From: Rhinopomastus cyanomelas
Taxonomy: Eukaryota; Chordata; Aves; Bucerotiformes; Rhinopomastidae
Direction: 5' to 3'
Length of the DNA: 64,000 nucleotides
Assembly: GCA_013400115.1 (NCBI GenBank)
Contig: VXBP01005054.1
Coordinates: 124,001-188,000, forward strand
Part shown: piece by piece, positions 48,101 through 61,600 of the stretch
Layout of the letters: every line of letters starts with the position of its first letter
Numbering within the stretch: the stretch's first letter is position 1
The notes under the pieces: model-generated
Databases searched by the model: none
Told to the model about the DNA's origin: nothing
Seen by the model: the letters and a program-made list of their open reading frames with translations, nothing else
Made by a program: the position numbers and the translations under genes

Positions 48101-51100
48101 GGCAAAACCACTTGTATGCAAATATTCTTTACACACTGGGAAATGAGTAGTCTGTATTTTGAGGCAACTCTCAAAACGCGGGAGCAAAAAGGTAACAGCA
48201 GTGATTTTTTTATTGCCTGGAGTTCTTCCACCCATGGGTTGCTAGTCACGGCTTCTGGGTAGGAGCTATACTGGAAATGAGTGTTACGTGTGTCCATGCC
48301 TGTGCGCGCACACACACACAGAATGACATTCTGTGGCATCTGAAACCCTGGAATCTCTTTACTTCCTCTTGCTCTTGGGTCAGCCACTGACTACTGGTGG
48401 TTTTCTTGAAGCCGGTGAGCCACATTTAAGCTGTGCTGCTTCACCACTCTGATTTCATATCTATACCCTGCACATCAACGTTAACGTTAATAAATTCTTT
48501 TTCCTACAGTTACCAACATTTCCAGGGCTACTTATTACCGGTAGGCACGACAGTGTATTGCTGTAGTCGTGAAGCTGGAGATGCACTTGTGTCTGGAATG
48601 GGACTTGAGATGAGGCACGTAAGTTTTTCCAGCGCTGGAATGAAAACCTGAAGTTTTGATGGGTTTATGATTGAGCTGCTAATGCTGCTAATGCAGGAGA
48701 CTGGTTTCTTGGGTTCTTTTCCCCCTAATTTTTGTTTTCCTCCCTCAATAAATCTCTGGCTGCAGCTTTGCATTGGTTTACAAAGTCAACGTTACCTCTG
48801 TTCAAGGGAGAGCTACTGCCTCTAACTTTAAAGGAAAAAGCCCCATCAAAATGCACTCAACTTCAAGACAGAGTTTACAATCACAAATCAAACATGAAGT
48901 CCTTATCCTGCAAGGATTAGCTGTACCAGTTGTGCATTGAAACCCAGAGTGCATGTGGTGAAGCAGAAGGGCAGGGCAGGCCTGTAAAGCTCTCCTAACA
49001 CAAGTCAGGACAATTATCAGGAAGTCCACTTTTGTAGGCTGGGTATTTTAGACTCCTGAGAGGCTGTCTGTGTTAGGGGAAGATTATGTTAAGAACACAC
49101 AACTCCAGCACTTCCTTCCACGCAGCGCTGAAAGGCAGCCAGTTACCTGCATGAGCAGGATAAACAGTTTTTCATTGCTGCACGGCAACAGTGACTAAAA
49201 TGGTCTCAGCTGCCTGTGCTAATGCTGGAAATGTTTCTCTCACATTGGAGTTTTCATTTTAGGCCACTCACAACATTTACTCTAGAAATGGTCATCAAAT
49301 GAGCTCTGGCTGAAGAAGGTAAATTTTCCTTCTGTGAGAAATGTTTTGATGCTTGACATGGTGAGACAGAAAGGCGGGTAGTTATTTGATGGGCACAGGA
49401 ATACCGAGTGAGTTCCTCGGGGCATGCTTGAGTTCCAGTGGCTTTCTACTGAACCAGCAGATCAGTGTAAAACAAAAGACAGAATGACCGCTGAGAAGTT
49501 TTAAAACCAGCAGGAACGTACCAGTATCCCGCTCAGCACACTGTCTCTGAAGATGTTACGATGCGGTAAGGAAGGCCAGTAAGCCACTAGCAAATTGAAG
49601 TTCTTGAAAGGAAGGCACGTACCAGCTGACTGCTTCTATTTTTGAGTTGTTTAGTGCTTCTAATGGCTCTGAAGATCGAAAACCTAATTGTTCATTTATG
49701 GGATGGCCCATTCTAACCAAAACTCTAGAGAGTCTGCAAAACATTACAACCTACTCAGGAACTCCCATTAGCAAGTTTTTTTTGTTGTTTTTAATAAATA
49801 AAGTCCCATAGAAACAGAAAGTATTTACAATTAGATCAAAATTCTGAATATAATTCACAAGAGAAAATGCTACTTTTTGAGAAATGTTTTTATATCCTCA
49901 TAACAGTCATTTGCTCTAAATCAGTCCATAGCAATTGTCCATTTAATGAACATTTTTCCCTTAAGACCTATTCTTTCAGAAAAGTATTTTAGGCAAAACT
50001 TCCTAACCACGATGTAACCGTTTAGAATCAGAACATTTCTGTGATTAGTAATTCACATAAAAATTCACACTTTTCGTGGCTTCAGGAAAACATGATTATC
50101 TGTTGTAGTCATTTATCAAAATGTAGGAGAAGACAGGCTGTAGGGAGAACAATATATTTTATTAGAGCAGCTCATACAGGTTAAAGGTAAGTATAGGATT
50201 TGGGCATTCAGCCCCTTCATCCTAATCAAGGGTAACACCTCTTCCTGCAAAACTGTCTCGTCTTTTACCTCTAGACCGTTGTGACTCCCACTCTCGCAAT
50301 GCATGGATCGTATACGTCCATATCGGACGGAATGGCTTGCACATCACCACCGTGAAACTGCTACTTTCAAAACTACTACCTGCTTCCAGTTAAAGTAGAA
50401 TTAAGCTTTTGGAGTTGACATGCTTCTCGGTTACACAAAATATTTCCCTGTAAGAGTCATGACCTCAATTTCATTGTCAGTGCAGCTCTTCCACTGTTCT
50501 TTTCAAAAAATTTTCCATGTTACTTATATAAGGATGTGGCCTTGAGTTCTTTATTGCAAAGTAATTCTGAAGTCTCATATCTAGTGAAGCTAATGTGAAA
50601 TTGGGTAGTTTTTGCTGTGTGTAGCTACTATAGGAATTCAGTGTAGGGGCTGTAGTCCGTCCTGGTGTCAGTTAATCTTTGACACATTCTCCTCCAGCAG
50701 GGGAGGGACTCTGCGATCGAGGAGATTCTCCCACTAGGTGACCTATGGCAAAACTTCAAGTGCCCAGTGCAAAGCAACTTCCACAGAGAGAATGGTTTGG
50801 GGTTTTTAAAATTGTAATAGCCACAAATCAGGGCAGACGCCAGTGCTCGGTTAGCACAGTGTCTGTCTGAAGTGTGGAGGGAACATGCAGCCTTTGGCAT
50901 CAGCATGCAGTATTGCGTTTGCTTTAGGGAAGCCAAGTCTAAGTCACCTGAAGCGATCTCACTGCAAACTCAGTGAAAATCAGACCTGTTCATTTTAGCC
51001 TTGTACTGACTTCATCTCAGTGCAGTTTCACCCGTGGATTTTTAAACCCTGAGATTGAATGATCCAATTCCCCAAACTTCCTAGTGGGCATAGCGCTTAC

Positions 51101-51935
51101 TACTGACCGTAGGCTAGGAAGTTATTTGAAATAAGTGGTAGGAAACATTTGCAGGCGTAGAAAGCGTTAGCTTAAGCATTTATTTTTGTATTTGCATCTG
51201 TCAGCCTCTTAATTGCAGAACTTGCGCCGGCTTAGATTTTCAAGGTCTACATTGGGAGCAAGGCCAACTTACACTCCCCAAAATTCCAGTCTACTCACAT
51301 TTTAGTTACACTACCTCTTGGTCCACCTAAGTATCACCAGTGAACTTGTATCACTAAGTGTAAGGCACGCTTTTTAATATGTAAATAAAATGTGGATGCG
51401 ATGAGGAAACCAAGGTTTTTCAATGCATGTGTGGCAATTACGGGGTTGGTTTTTGCCAACATTCCCTCTTGGGGTACACCAGTGTGGATCACGTTTGCTT
51501 GACTGAGCAGGTTAAAACTGAACCCCACATTAGTGTTGAGGACACAAGGAGACCTGAATAAATTTACCTTCTGTTGAATTTACTCGCTCTCTGATGCTTT
51601 GTTTCCAGAGGAAGTCTTAGGGTAACATATGTAAGAAAACTCAACCTCAATAGCAGTGAACATCTCAAAGGCTGAGTGGTTTGTACAAACCTATTCCAGC
51701 CATGGATTGGTTGGAGTGACTGAAAGCTGCAGTAGCGTCAGCTGTAGTGTATCTGCCCTGGGGCTATGGTTGGGGAGCTGCCTCGATGCAGGCTGCTGCT
51801 CAACCTGCCTCTGACTTGCATGATCAAAATAACTGAAAAGACTGCTTCTTAAAAGTGAGGAGCATATTCCTTACTTGATTCTTGAAATAGCATTTAGTTT
51901 TCAGGTTTGCCTAATTCTTACACTTACTTTGTGAT
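45196..51935. other. region downstream of PPARG, no further gene recognised
   Basis: No gene recognised apart from the doubtful open frame at 45499-45744. Notable simple sequence: a pyrimidine tract at 46566-46617, a CA run at 48309-48320 beside a perfect 19-nt inverted repeat (48317-48335), and a T-rich stretch at 49778-49795. Confidence 0.5.
45499..45744 (-). other. unexplained open frame with coding-like composition
   Basis: The minus strand is open for at least 81 codons, and further upstream without a stop for about 20 more. It reads through ...SRASLQAQPRSVIALKSMAS, YQNGTTVGETTPPKVGFENT and TVVKAP. A GT donor-like site (CCAG|GTAGGAG) follows the KAP residues. I recognise no family. It could be an exon, a retrocopy fragment or part of a mobile element next to the repeat at 44765-45195, or chance. 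Confidence 0.25.
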
Positions 51936-51939
51936 TTGA

Positions 51940-52174
51940 TTTATTGTCACTTCACTGCTGCCCTGGGAACACAAAGTCAAACATAATGCTTACAAACATC
52001 TCCCTAGAAATGTTTAAGGAGAAAGATTTTTATTTTAAGTTGAAAATTTAACTGCATGCTTAACCAACTTCAGTGAAGCATCAATCATATTGGACAAGCA
52101 ATTTTAAGAAATGATAGTTAAAAAATTAATTCTGAAAATACTGCCAACAATTTCATGATATAGATATTTTTAAT
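51940..52174 (-). promoter_or_regulatory. candidate PPARG poly(A) signals
   Basis: On the minus strand AATAAA occurs at 52029-52034 and 51940-51945 and ATTAAA at 52169-52174, giving 3' UTRs of about 190-420 nt after the stop at 52358. The short mammalian PPARG 3' UTR (about 200 nt as I remember) favours the ATTAAA, but this is not settled. Confidence 0.5.
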
Positions 52175-52357
52175 ATTAAAGTAAATTGTAAATGTGTCTT
52201 TATAAACAATATGCATAAAATAGATCTACTATACGAAGCTCTCTCTCTTTAAATGTGGTTTCACAGTAATTTCTTAGGTATGCAAAGTTTTCCCTCAAAG
52301 AAATAGTGCAATCTGAAGAACAAACATTATGTCAGTGGATTAGAACTACTGGGGCAA

Positions 52358-52605
52358 TTAATATAAGTCTTTATAGATTTCTTGTAGGAGTGGATGAAGA
52401 CTCATGTCTGTCTCCGTTTTCTTTATTATTTGCAAGAGCTGCACATGTTCAGTTACAATCTGTCTGAGGTCCGTCATTTTCTGAAGCAACTTTGCAAAGA
52501 GCTGTGATGATTCAGGGTGGTTCAGCTTCAGCTGGAGCTCCAAAGCTTGCAACAGATTGTCTTGTATATCTTCAATGGGCTTTACATTTAACAAACCTGG
52601 ACGAT
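52358..52605 (-). CDS. PPARG: PPARG last coding exon with AF-2 helix (residues 396-477, stop TAA)
   Basis: 248 nt, acceptor CTTTTCCCAG. The first two bases complete Asp396. Encodes RPGLLNVKPIEDIQDNLLQA, then VTEHVQLLQIIKKTETDMSL and HPLLQEIYKDLY, and a TAA at 52358-52360. The AF-2 coactivator helix is complete. Confidence 0.98.
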
Positions 52606-55600
52606 CTGGGAAAAGAACGAGAACGGTAAGCTGATGAAGAATAGAGGAGCATTGATCTCATGTATTAATTCCTCCAGTATTTCTTAGTATATTGGGCATT
52701 TACATATGGCAGTTTGGTACATTTATTGGCAAGGTTTTACTCAAACCTGCTCCAAGAAGTTTCCGAACCAGTTTTAGAAAGAGTGTAAGCATCACGTGAG
52801 GCAGACAAGAAGCAGATTTATATGAAGCTACAATGCATTTTCCACAATACACTGGGAGGGTTTATGGAAAGAAAGAGTAAGAGACAGGCAGGGGATAAAC
52901 AATCTGCACCAGGCGACTCACTTTTGGAAAATCAGACACTCAGATGGATCTGCATGGAGGTGCTACCACTAAGAACTTTTCCTTTGAGGTAGATGCTAAC
53001 CCATGGAAATAAAAAAATGGCATAAATTGAACTACTGCAGTCAGACTAACCTGGGAGATTGAAACAACAAAAATAAATACCACAGGTTCAGTTCTTCTCC
53101 TCACCCAAGTTCCAGTTGCTGTTAGGGAGTCTCACAACAGCTTTTAGCACCAGCTCATCAGCTTAGCCACAGATGCTGACGGGAGGAATGGTAGATGTGG
53201 CTTGTACAGAAAATGCTGTTTCTGGGCTCATGCCAGCGGAGAGCTCTCCTCCGTATGTTTACAACCCAAGCGAGCTACTTGCACTGTCCAGGATGATCTT
53301 ATTCTTCAGCAAGAAGCAAGGCCTGTATCTAGTGGAGTGCCCCAGGGGTCGGTGCTGGGACCAGTCCTGTTCAATCTATTCATTGATGACTTGGATGAGG
53401 GATTGGCAAGTTTGCTGATGACACAAAGCTGGGTGGTGTTGCCAACACCCCTGCAGACTGTGCTGCCATTCAGCAGGCCCTGGACAGGCTGGAGAGCTGG
53501 GCTGAGAAAAATCTAATGAGGTATAACAAGAGTAAATGTAGAGTCTTGCAGCTAGGCAAGAACAACCCCAAGTACCAGTATAGGCTGGGGACTGACCTAT
53601 TGGAAAGTAGTTTGGGAAAAAGGGACCTGGGGGTCCTGGTGGACAGCAGGATGGCTGTGAGCCAGCAATGTGCTCTTGTGGCCTAGGGTGGATCAGAAGC
53701 GGGGGTAGTTAGCAGAGCAAGAGTGGTTCTTCTCCCCCTCTACTCTGCCCTGGTGAGACCACATCATGAGATGTGGAGTATTGTGTCCAGTTGTGGGCTC
53801 CTCGATTCAAGCGGGATGTGGAGCTGCTGGAGAGGGTCCAGCGTAAAGCAATGAGGATGATGAAGGAGGTCAAGCACCTCCCTTACGAGGAGAGGCTGAG
53901 GAAGTTGGGTCTCTAACTTAGAGAAGACTGAGGGGTGATCTCATTAGTGTCTACAAATATTTGAGGGGTGGGTGTCGGGTGGATGGAGCTGGGCTGTTCT
54001 CAGTGTCACACAGTGATAGGATGAGGGGCAATGGTTGTAAGCTGGAACATAGAAGGTTCCACATCAACCTGAGAAGGAACTTCTTCACAGTGAGGGTGAC
54101 AGAGCCCCGGGAGGTTGTGGAGTCTCCTTCACTGGAGATGTTCAAGGCCTGCCTGGATGTGTTCCTGTGTGACATGGTCTAGGTGATTCTGCTGTGGCAG
54201 GGGAATTGGACTAGATGATCTTTCAAGGTCCCTTCCAGTCCATAGTGATTCTATGATTCTATGATTATTTGCCATCATTATCTTCCATAATAATAACTCT
54301 TCTCTTATTTCTGTCTTTCCTGAAATAACTTCTTTAAGGGGTTGCAATTATTTTTCAACACAATTTATAGCGTGTATTTTCTCACATGAAGTAATAGATT
54401 ATTTGTTCTTACAACCAAAGTTCTATGATTCTGATAAAATGGCTTACCATTGTTAAATCCTCACATATGACAGCGACCAACAGTAATTTGTCACTGCTAA
54501 ACTACTTTATACCGAGTGATGCACCCTGACGAGCAGCATGCGCCACGAAAAATCCAGTCCATAATTTAAACAATATTGGCAGTGCAGCTGTGTAATTAAT
54601 TTCATAGGCCGATGAATAAAAGGCAGTGCCTATAGCTAGCCTTACGTGGCTTCCCTTAGGCAATATTGCCATTTCAGAAAGGACAAGTGGTTGATGTATA
54701 TTAGCAATTTTAAAAATAGGCTGTTTTTTCCTGTCATCTTAGTAATCTTTCTGTGCATCCACCTCTACTAACTCAGCTGGTGTTGACCACTAGAAGAAAG
54801 GCAGAGAGAAAGCAAAGCTCTGTATAAATACTTCAAAGTTTTACTTCACAAAGGAAAAACTGCAGTGTAAACTGAACGGCCACGCTGGCACGAAGCCAAA
54901 TGAGCATGCTCAGGCCATGAATACATGTAGGTCACTGATTAGACAAGGAGAGCAAAGTGCTCAAAAGGCAAGGTTTCAGATAGCTTTTCAGAAACAGGAA
55001 TTCAAATGGCGCTTTGGAATCTGGAACTCTCTATCTGTTTGAGGATTGTTTCTGTGAAGTCACCGGACCCAGTGACCCAGTTGGTACTTCAAGACAACAG
55101 GCCGTGCCGGCCTTGCAGGGATCCCTTGTTTGTACCATTCAACTGATAAAATACAGTACAGAAATGGATGATGTATCTCCAAGCAGAAAACTGTCTCCAA
55201 ACAAACAGCTCCTTTGACAATACTACCAAGTAATTTAAGATACTTAGGAAACTTTTTGATAAACTATAGATCTTTGTTTTTAGACTGTCAAAACGCTTTG
55301 CATGTGCTGCAAAATCTAGTTCCCTTTTTCCACAAATTCAAGAAGTCTCTGAAAGATAAGTACTTTGAAGCTGTTAATAATTGTGGCTTTGGTTGGCGAT
55401 AGCTTTAAATTTCACTTCTGTGTTGCAGATGAACTCTGAACTAGCTGGGTATGACTCAGTGTACAGCAATAAAAAAAAAAATATCAAAAGGCACAAAGAC
55501 TGTGGCCTTGATTTCCTCTGAGATTAATCTCCATTTGCCTCCTGCTTCTTCTATGATGGGAATTTTTACAGTGTGAGTTTTTCAGAAGCAAAGCCCAATT

Positions 55601-58600
55601 CAAACCTTGTGCTTCCCAGCACAGCTTTAGAGTTCAGGAGCAAACCCAGGAGGTCAGTCTGGAACTTACCAAGGAGCCCCCCCAAATTCAAGTGCCTGAG
55701 GTCAGCTGATATGTAGTGAGACTTACATGCCCCAAATCCTTGAGATCCTTTGAAAAACTCATTCTAATGGCTTTGTAATAACCCAGTGGAACTAGAGTCA
55801 GAAGAGATGATTATGACAAAAGCGTAGGAGATCGTCAGATGTTATTTTTAAATAAGCCAATTCAAGAGGAAGAAAAATTCCCACCGAAGGCAAGGGAGCT
55901 ATTCCATGAATGTCAGGATGTGGACATTATTTTTTGGGTGTTGACAGTTTGCTATACTTTCTCTCAGTAAAAATTTCTTACAGAGGAATATGGTGTTGCA
56001 GTTCCAATAAACTTATCTAGATTGGAAAAAAAGGAAATAAGAGGCAAAAGCTTCAACATACAGAATCTCTGGTACATTTCAGGTGGTTAAAATGCTCTGA
56101 AGTTTATCCACTTCAGACATATTGGGCTACTGTACAAGTAGATCCAGATAGATGTGGCTTGTAGAAAAAAAAACTCAAAACCACAAAGGAAATGATAGAC
56201 AGTATAAGCCTTGAGAAAAAGTTAGAGAATATGAAGAAACATAAACAGGAGTAAAGTAGATGTGACATTGTAGTAGAGGCCTATGAAAAAGCTGTGGAAG
56301 ACCGAATAGCCATTTGAAAGCTGCAGAGGGAACCAATAAGGGAAGTGAAAAAAAAAAAACCAAACAGTTGCAGGAGGACATCTTTATGATACAATGAAAT
56401 TAGGTTATAGAAGGCCAAAGGAAGGAGAGTGCATCTGATTGAGGTGAGAGATAACTAAAAGTGAATTAGACAGCACTTTAAAAACTCTTCAGTACAGATT
56501 ATCAACTGAAGTTTAACTTCTTTGTATATCCTATTTGCAAGCAGCCATTTGTCCCTTCACATTATGCCTGGGGGTACCCACGCTTCTCTTTTTAATATTT
56601 CTTTGTGCAGTCTTTGTTTAGTTTTTCAGTAACTGTCAAACGGCTCTTTCGTTTGGTTTGAAAGTTCTGTAGGAAGTTGTTCTAAGGAAGGGAATGTTCA
56701 CAGCAACTGGGAAAGGGCAACAGCCACTTTGTTTTGAGTGCCAGCAGCATAACTTTGTGTAAATTGGTAGGTCCAAGACTATCTCAGGGCAAAAGATTGT
56801 TTATTTCCATACAGATTTGGATGTTTTTTCCCCATGTTCCAAACAATGACTACAGTTTCTTTTCTGTTCCTCAGGTACAAATTTTCCACCTGCATGCCTT
56901 TACCCACACCTTCATATTTTAGTATCTTCGATTAAGTGTGTTTTACATCTAAACACACATTCTAAAATCTGAATACGAGAAAACAGGCAAGGATATGGCT
57001 GACTAAACAACCATGCCGCTTCTTTTGCTGAGACAGATGTGACTCAGCAGTCTGAGGTTTTGCTTCTGGGACTGTCACATGTATTGTAGTAACTGGGATT
57101 TTGGTCCAAAGCCCACGGATTATCAGCAGTTCTTGGTCTGATTACAAAGCCTGTCTTTGCTCGAACAGGTTTACTAGAGCAGGGTTTACGTAGTGATCAA
57201 TCGTGAACTATTTATTAGTGCTACTCAGTGATAAAACTTTAAATCTTGCTGATCTCTGTTTGTAGCTAAATGATTGAATTCAGTATTTAAACGAGCAGTA
57301 GTGATTCACAGCTGAAAATTTACTGTAAAGGACACACACAGAAAACAGAAAAAGTGAACGTAGTGACATTTCTGAATTAAAATAGTTTGACTGCATGTGG
57401 ACTAACAGATCCTGGGTCTTTCCAGGTCTATAGCCTACCACAGTTCCTGAACACCACTATATCCTTCCTTAAGATATTCTGTAGAAGATACCAAACAAAA
57501 GATCAAATCCGCCTATGAGATGTAAAAACACTACACAATGATCTTTTGAGGTTTTCTTTATTTGACAGCAACCTCCTTGAGTGAGTTTGTTCTGTTTATA
57601 AATATGGATTATCCCAAAAAAGGGGATACTGGACTACTCCCTTTCCTGAGCATCCAACTTATTCTCCTAAAACCTGCTTATGCTAGACTTCATTTCCAGC
57701 TCAGATCTTTAAAGATGCTTCATGTTATTTAACGTTCATAGCATGGCACACTGAGACACAGTGAGGCTGCACCGAGCAGCTCCTAAACAGCAACGTGACT
57801 GACTGTGAAGTGAGAGAACTTTCATTTTGTTGCTATTAAAGTGACTCTTTACGGATGTTTTGACTCTTGACGAGCAACTGTTTTGATATCAACAGGCTGA
57901 ACTGTTTCAAAGGATTTGTGTCAAATTCCAAACACTTCACAATAAAATGCTTTCTCCATGCAATGCTCCAGCTGGAATTACTTTCCTTTCCCCTTCTCTC
58001 TTTAAAGCTGCATAAGAGGTAGCACACAGGGAGCCAGCAGCACTAACATAATTTCCCTAGACTGTGACGGATTGACTGAGAACCACAAAATCACAGAACA
58101 TTAGGGATTGGAAGGGACTTCGAAAGATCATGAGAGCATTTGGCTAGGATCTGATCTTGTTTCATAAACTGGTTTTCTTTTGAAGATTATTTGTACACAG
58201 GATTTCTTGAAGTGACTTAAAGATTATAGTATTCTTATAAAGCCCTTGAGGTAGTACAAAATGCATGTGAAATCCTACATTCATTAGCATCACCCCAGTT
58301 CAGGATTCACTATTGATACAGTTCTAAAATTCAGGTTTGTAGGAAGAGACTTTTTTGTGAAAAAAAACCAGAGCATCTGAAACATCTGATAAATAGGATT
58401 TCAGTTCCACACCATTTAAGATCTTGTAGACCCACAGAATGAATTCAGTGCAAAATACATCATATTGACTCTAAATGCCATGACAAAAGCCATTCTCTCC
58501 TTCTCTGGAGATGTTTAAAACCCGCCTGGATATGTTCCTGTGTGACTTGATCTAGGTGATCCTGCTGTGGCAGAGGGATTGGACTAGATGATCTTTCAAG

Positions 58601-61600
58601 GTCCCTTCCAATCCCTAATTTTCTGTGATTCTAAATGGCAGCAAAGTTTAATTGTTTCCAAAATATAAACTTGATTTTTTAAAAAAACAACCCAAAAGTT
58701 ATGAATAACTAAACAGAAGTAGTGAGGAAACCTTGATATCTTGAAGCTAAATTTACCCAGAAAGGGTTGATTTATATTTATATAGATTTATGCATTTTAA
58801 TGAATTCTCTTCAGATGACTTAAGAACTAACCACTATAATTTTGGTAGTTCTTTGTGATCCCAGATCACAAATTATTCTTAAAAATAGTTCAACATAGTC
58901 AATTTTTTTTTCTTGTGGATCATCATCCTCCTGAGATCTAAAAATATGAGATTAGCTACATCATACCTACTTCCTCTAATGGTAACTAAACACCACCGAA
59001 GCACAGCAGAATTACAGCTTTGCAGATTGCAGCTTCCCCTTTTTCAATTAGCAGCAGGATTTTGAAAGGCCTGTTTCTCATCTGTCAAATTTCATTATAT
59101 TAGAAACGCAAAGTATTTGCATGTTTTGTTTAGCCCCCTAATAGGCTTGCATAATCTGTCCTCTCCCATCAAGAACAACAAAAAATACACCAGTAGCATA
59201 TTTTCCCTTCCTTGAATTAATTCAGAGTCCTCAGGGATCATTATGTTCAAAGGTTTGCAAGAGAAAAGGTCTTCTGGGAACAGAAGACGTTTGAAGTGGA
59301 TTTAGCGAGTCTAACAAACCATGCTGGGATGCCACAGTTTTGCCGAACGGAACATACTGCCAGAAGTAGATGTACAAGTTTTTAAATGAAGCTATATTGA
59401 ACGATGCACCCTCGACAGGATGTTTGCTTTTAGCACAATAGCATGTGGTTGTTGTGTTTGATTGCTTAAACATAATTTAATAACCGAACACTCTGCGTTG
59501 CTCTACGGAGGATCTGAATTGAGAGCACTTAGCACATTCCTCCCATTGATATCTGTGGTGCCATGTGAAGCCAAAACACGCACTAATCTGTAGGGTAAAA
59601 TTTTCTTTGTGGGACATCACTAACTTGATAGTAGTGGCCTAAGTAATACCTTCATTATGACTTGACATGTATATCTGGTATCTTGGGTTCTTGGTGGAAT
59701 GGTGTCTAAGGGAGCTAAGACTGGGCAACAACTGCTAACACACAAAATAAAATAGCTGCATCACCTCACAGTCAGGTAGAACATTCAGACCACCCTCAAA
59801 AAAGCTGAAAATTCAGTCTTTTTTTAAATGCGTTGGTCTGCCAGCTGGGCTTTCAGATCCATTCTTGGGTCAAAGCGTAATGCACAAAGACTGATACAAG
59901 CAGAGAGCCTTAGGAAATATGAACAGAGCACACACACAGTGCCTGTTCTCCTCAGGCATTAGGAGATCATCCTTTTCCTGAGAAATGCATTCTGGTTTTC
60001 CCCCCTTTTAAAAGGAAATAAAACCTTGCATGAATGAAACAGCAAGAGCAGCAATAAAAGAAAAGCACCATAACAATCCCATGAGCAAAATGCCACACAT
60101 CTTTTGAAATATTTATGGAGTCAGAGCTATTTGTGTACAATTAAGTAAGCCACACAGTCTAATTGCAGGTTTAAAAAAACCCTTCCTTCAAAATTCTAAC
60201 TTTTAGAAGCTCTTGCCAGTGAAATTCCACCCTTCCTGTTTTCAGAAAGATAGTCCTGAGTTTGTTTTCTAACTAGATGAACTGCGATTCAGCAGGCACT
60301 TCCAGCTCTGTCATTAATATCAGGTCATTTACATTTTCAAGTTTCTGCCTGAAACTGAAGAAAGGGCAAACAACAAGAAGAAAGGTGAAACTTCATAAAA
60401 AGCTGTGTGTCAATAAACTCACTCCCATTCTGCAGCACTGAGCATATTCCTGTTTGGACAGGAATTAGAAGTATCAATTCTGTTATGTAAAATACCATAT
60501 TGAATAAGACAGCACTTACCTCCACTTAGTATAATGACAGCTATAAATATTGCCAGGTCACTGTCATCTAATTCCAGTGCATTGAACTTCACAGCAAATT
60601 CAAACTTGGGTTCCATAAAGTCACAAAAAGGTTTTCTCAGGCTCTTCAGAAACTCCCGTGTCATGAATCCTTGTCCATCGGATATAAGAACTCCATCTTT
60701 ATTCATCAGAGAAGCCAGGAGCGTATATATGATCTCATGAACCCCGTATTTCAGGAGAGTTACTTGATCGTTCAGGTCAAGGTTCACAAAGCCTGGAATG
60801 TTCTTGGCAAATTCTGTGATCTCCTGCACTGCCTCCACCGAGCGAAACTGGCATCGCTGGAAAATGCGAATTGCCACCTCTTTGTTCTCCTCCTGCAGCG
60901 GTGACACATGTTTGCACTTGATCTGATCTTCTCCCATCATTAAAGAGTTCATATCATAAATAACAAATGGCTAAAAGTAAAAGGAAAATACAATTTACTT
61001 TCAAACGTCCTATTGAAACAAATATCATGACAATGTTAAAAAGATTTACAGAAAGGACCAGTAGCTCTTAGGGACTTCTCAAATGAATCTGCTTTCTAAA
61101 ACAAGGCCTTAGGCTCATGCTTTTCTTATCAAATTGAGGAGGGGATACAAACTACAGCAGCACAATTGACAACACAAGAACTAGTCTGACTGTGAAATAA
61201 ACTCAACTGGAATAAATTAATTTTAAAAGCACATTAGACAGAACAGTGCCAGGAAAACTTTCCTTAAGATCTGGAAACAATCTGTTTCAGAATACGAAAA
61301 AGAAATGTGCAGAAGCAACTACAACTTTAAAATCAGGAGCTAAGTGAGAATTTCTTGAATTTGCCTGAAGAACAGGCCACACCTTGAATTTGGTTTTGAG
61401 TTCTTCAACACAAGAAGGACATTGAGGTGCTGGAGTTGGTCCAAAGAAAGGGAATAAGGTTGGTAAAGTGTTTGAAGAACAGCCCTTGCGAGAAACAGCT
61501 ACGAGAGCTGGGACCATTCAGTCTGAAGAGGAGGAGACTGAGAGTAGGTCTTACTGGTGTCTACAACTAGCTGGAAGGAAGTTGTAGATGGGTGGATGTT

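Noticed and set aside
15300..52000. Possible TIMP4 or SYN2 exons between TSEN2 and PPARG
   Set aside because: In the usual vertebrate order these lie on the other side of PPARG, and no matching exons were seen here.
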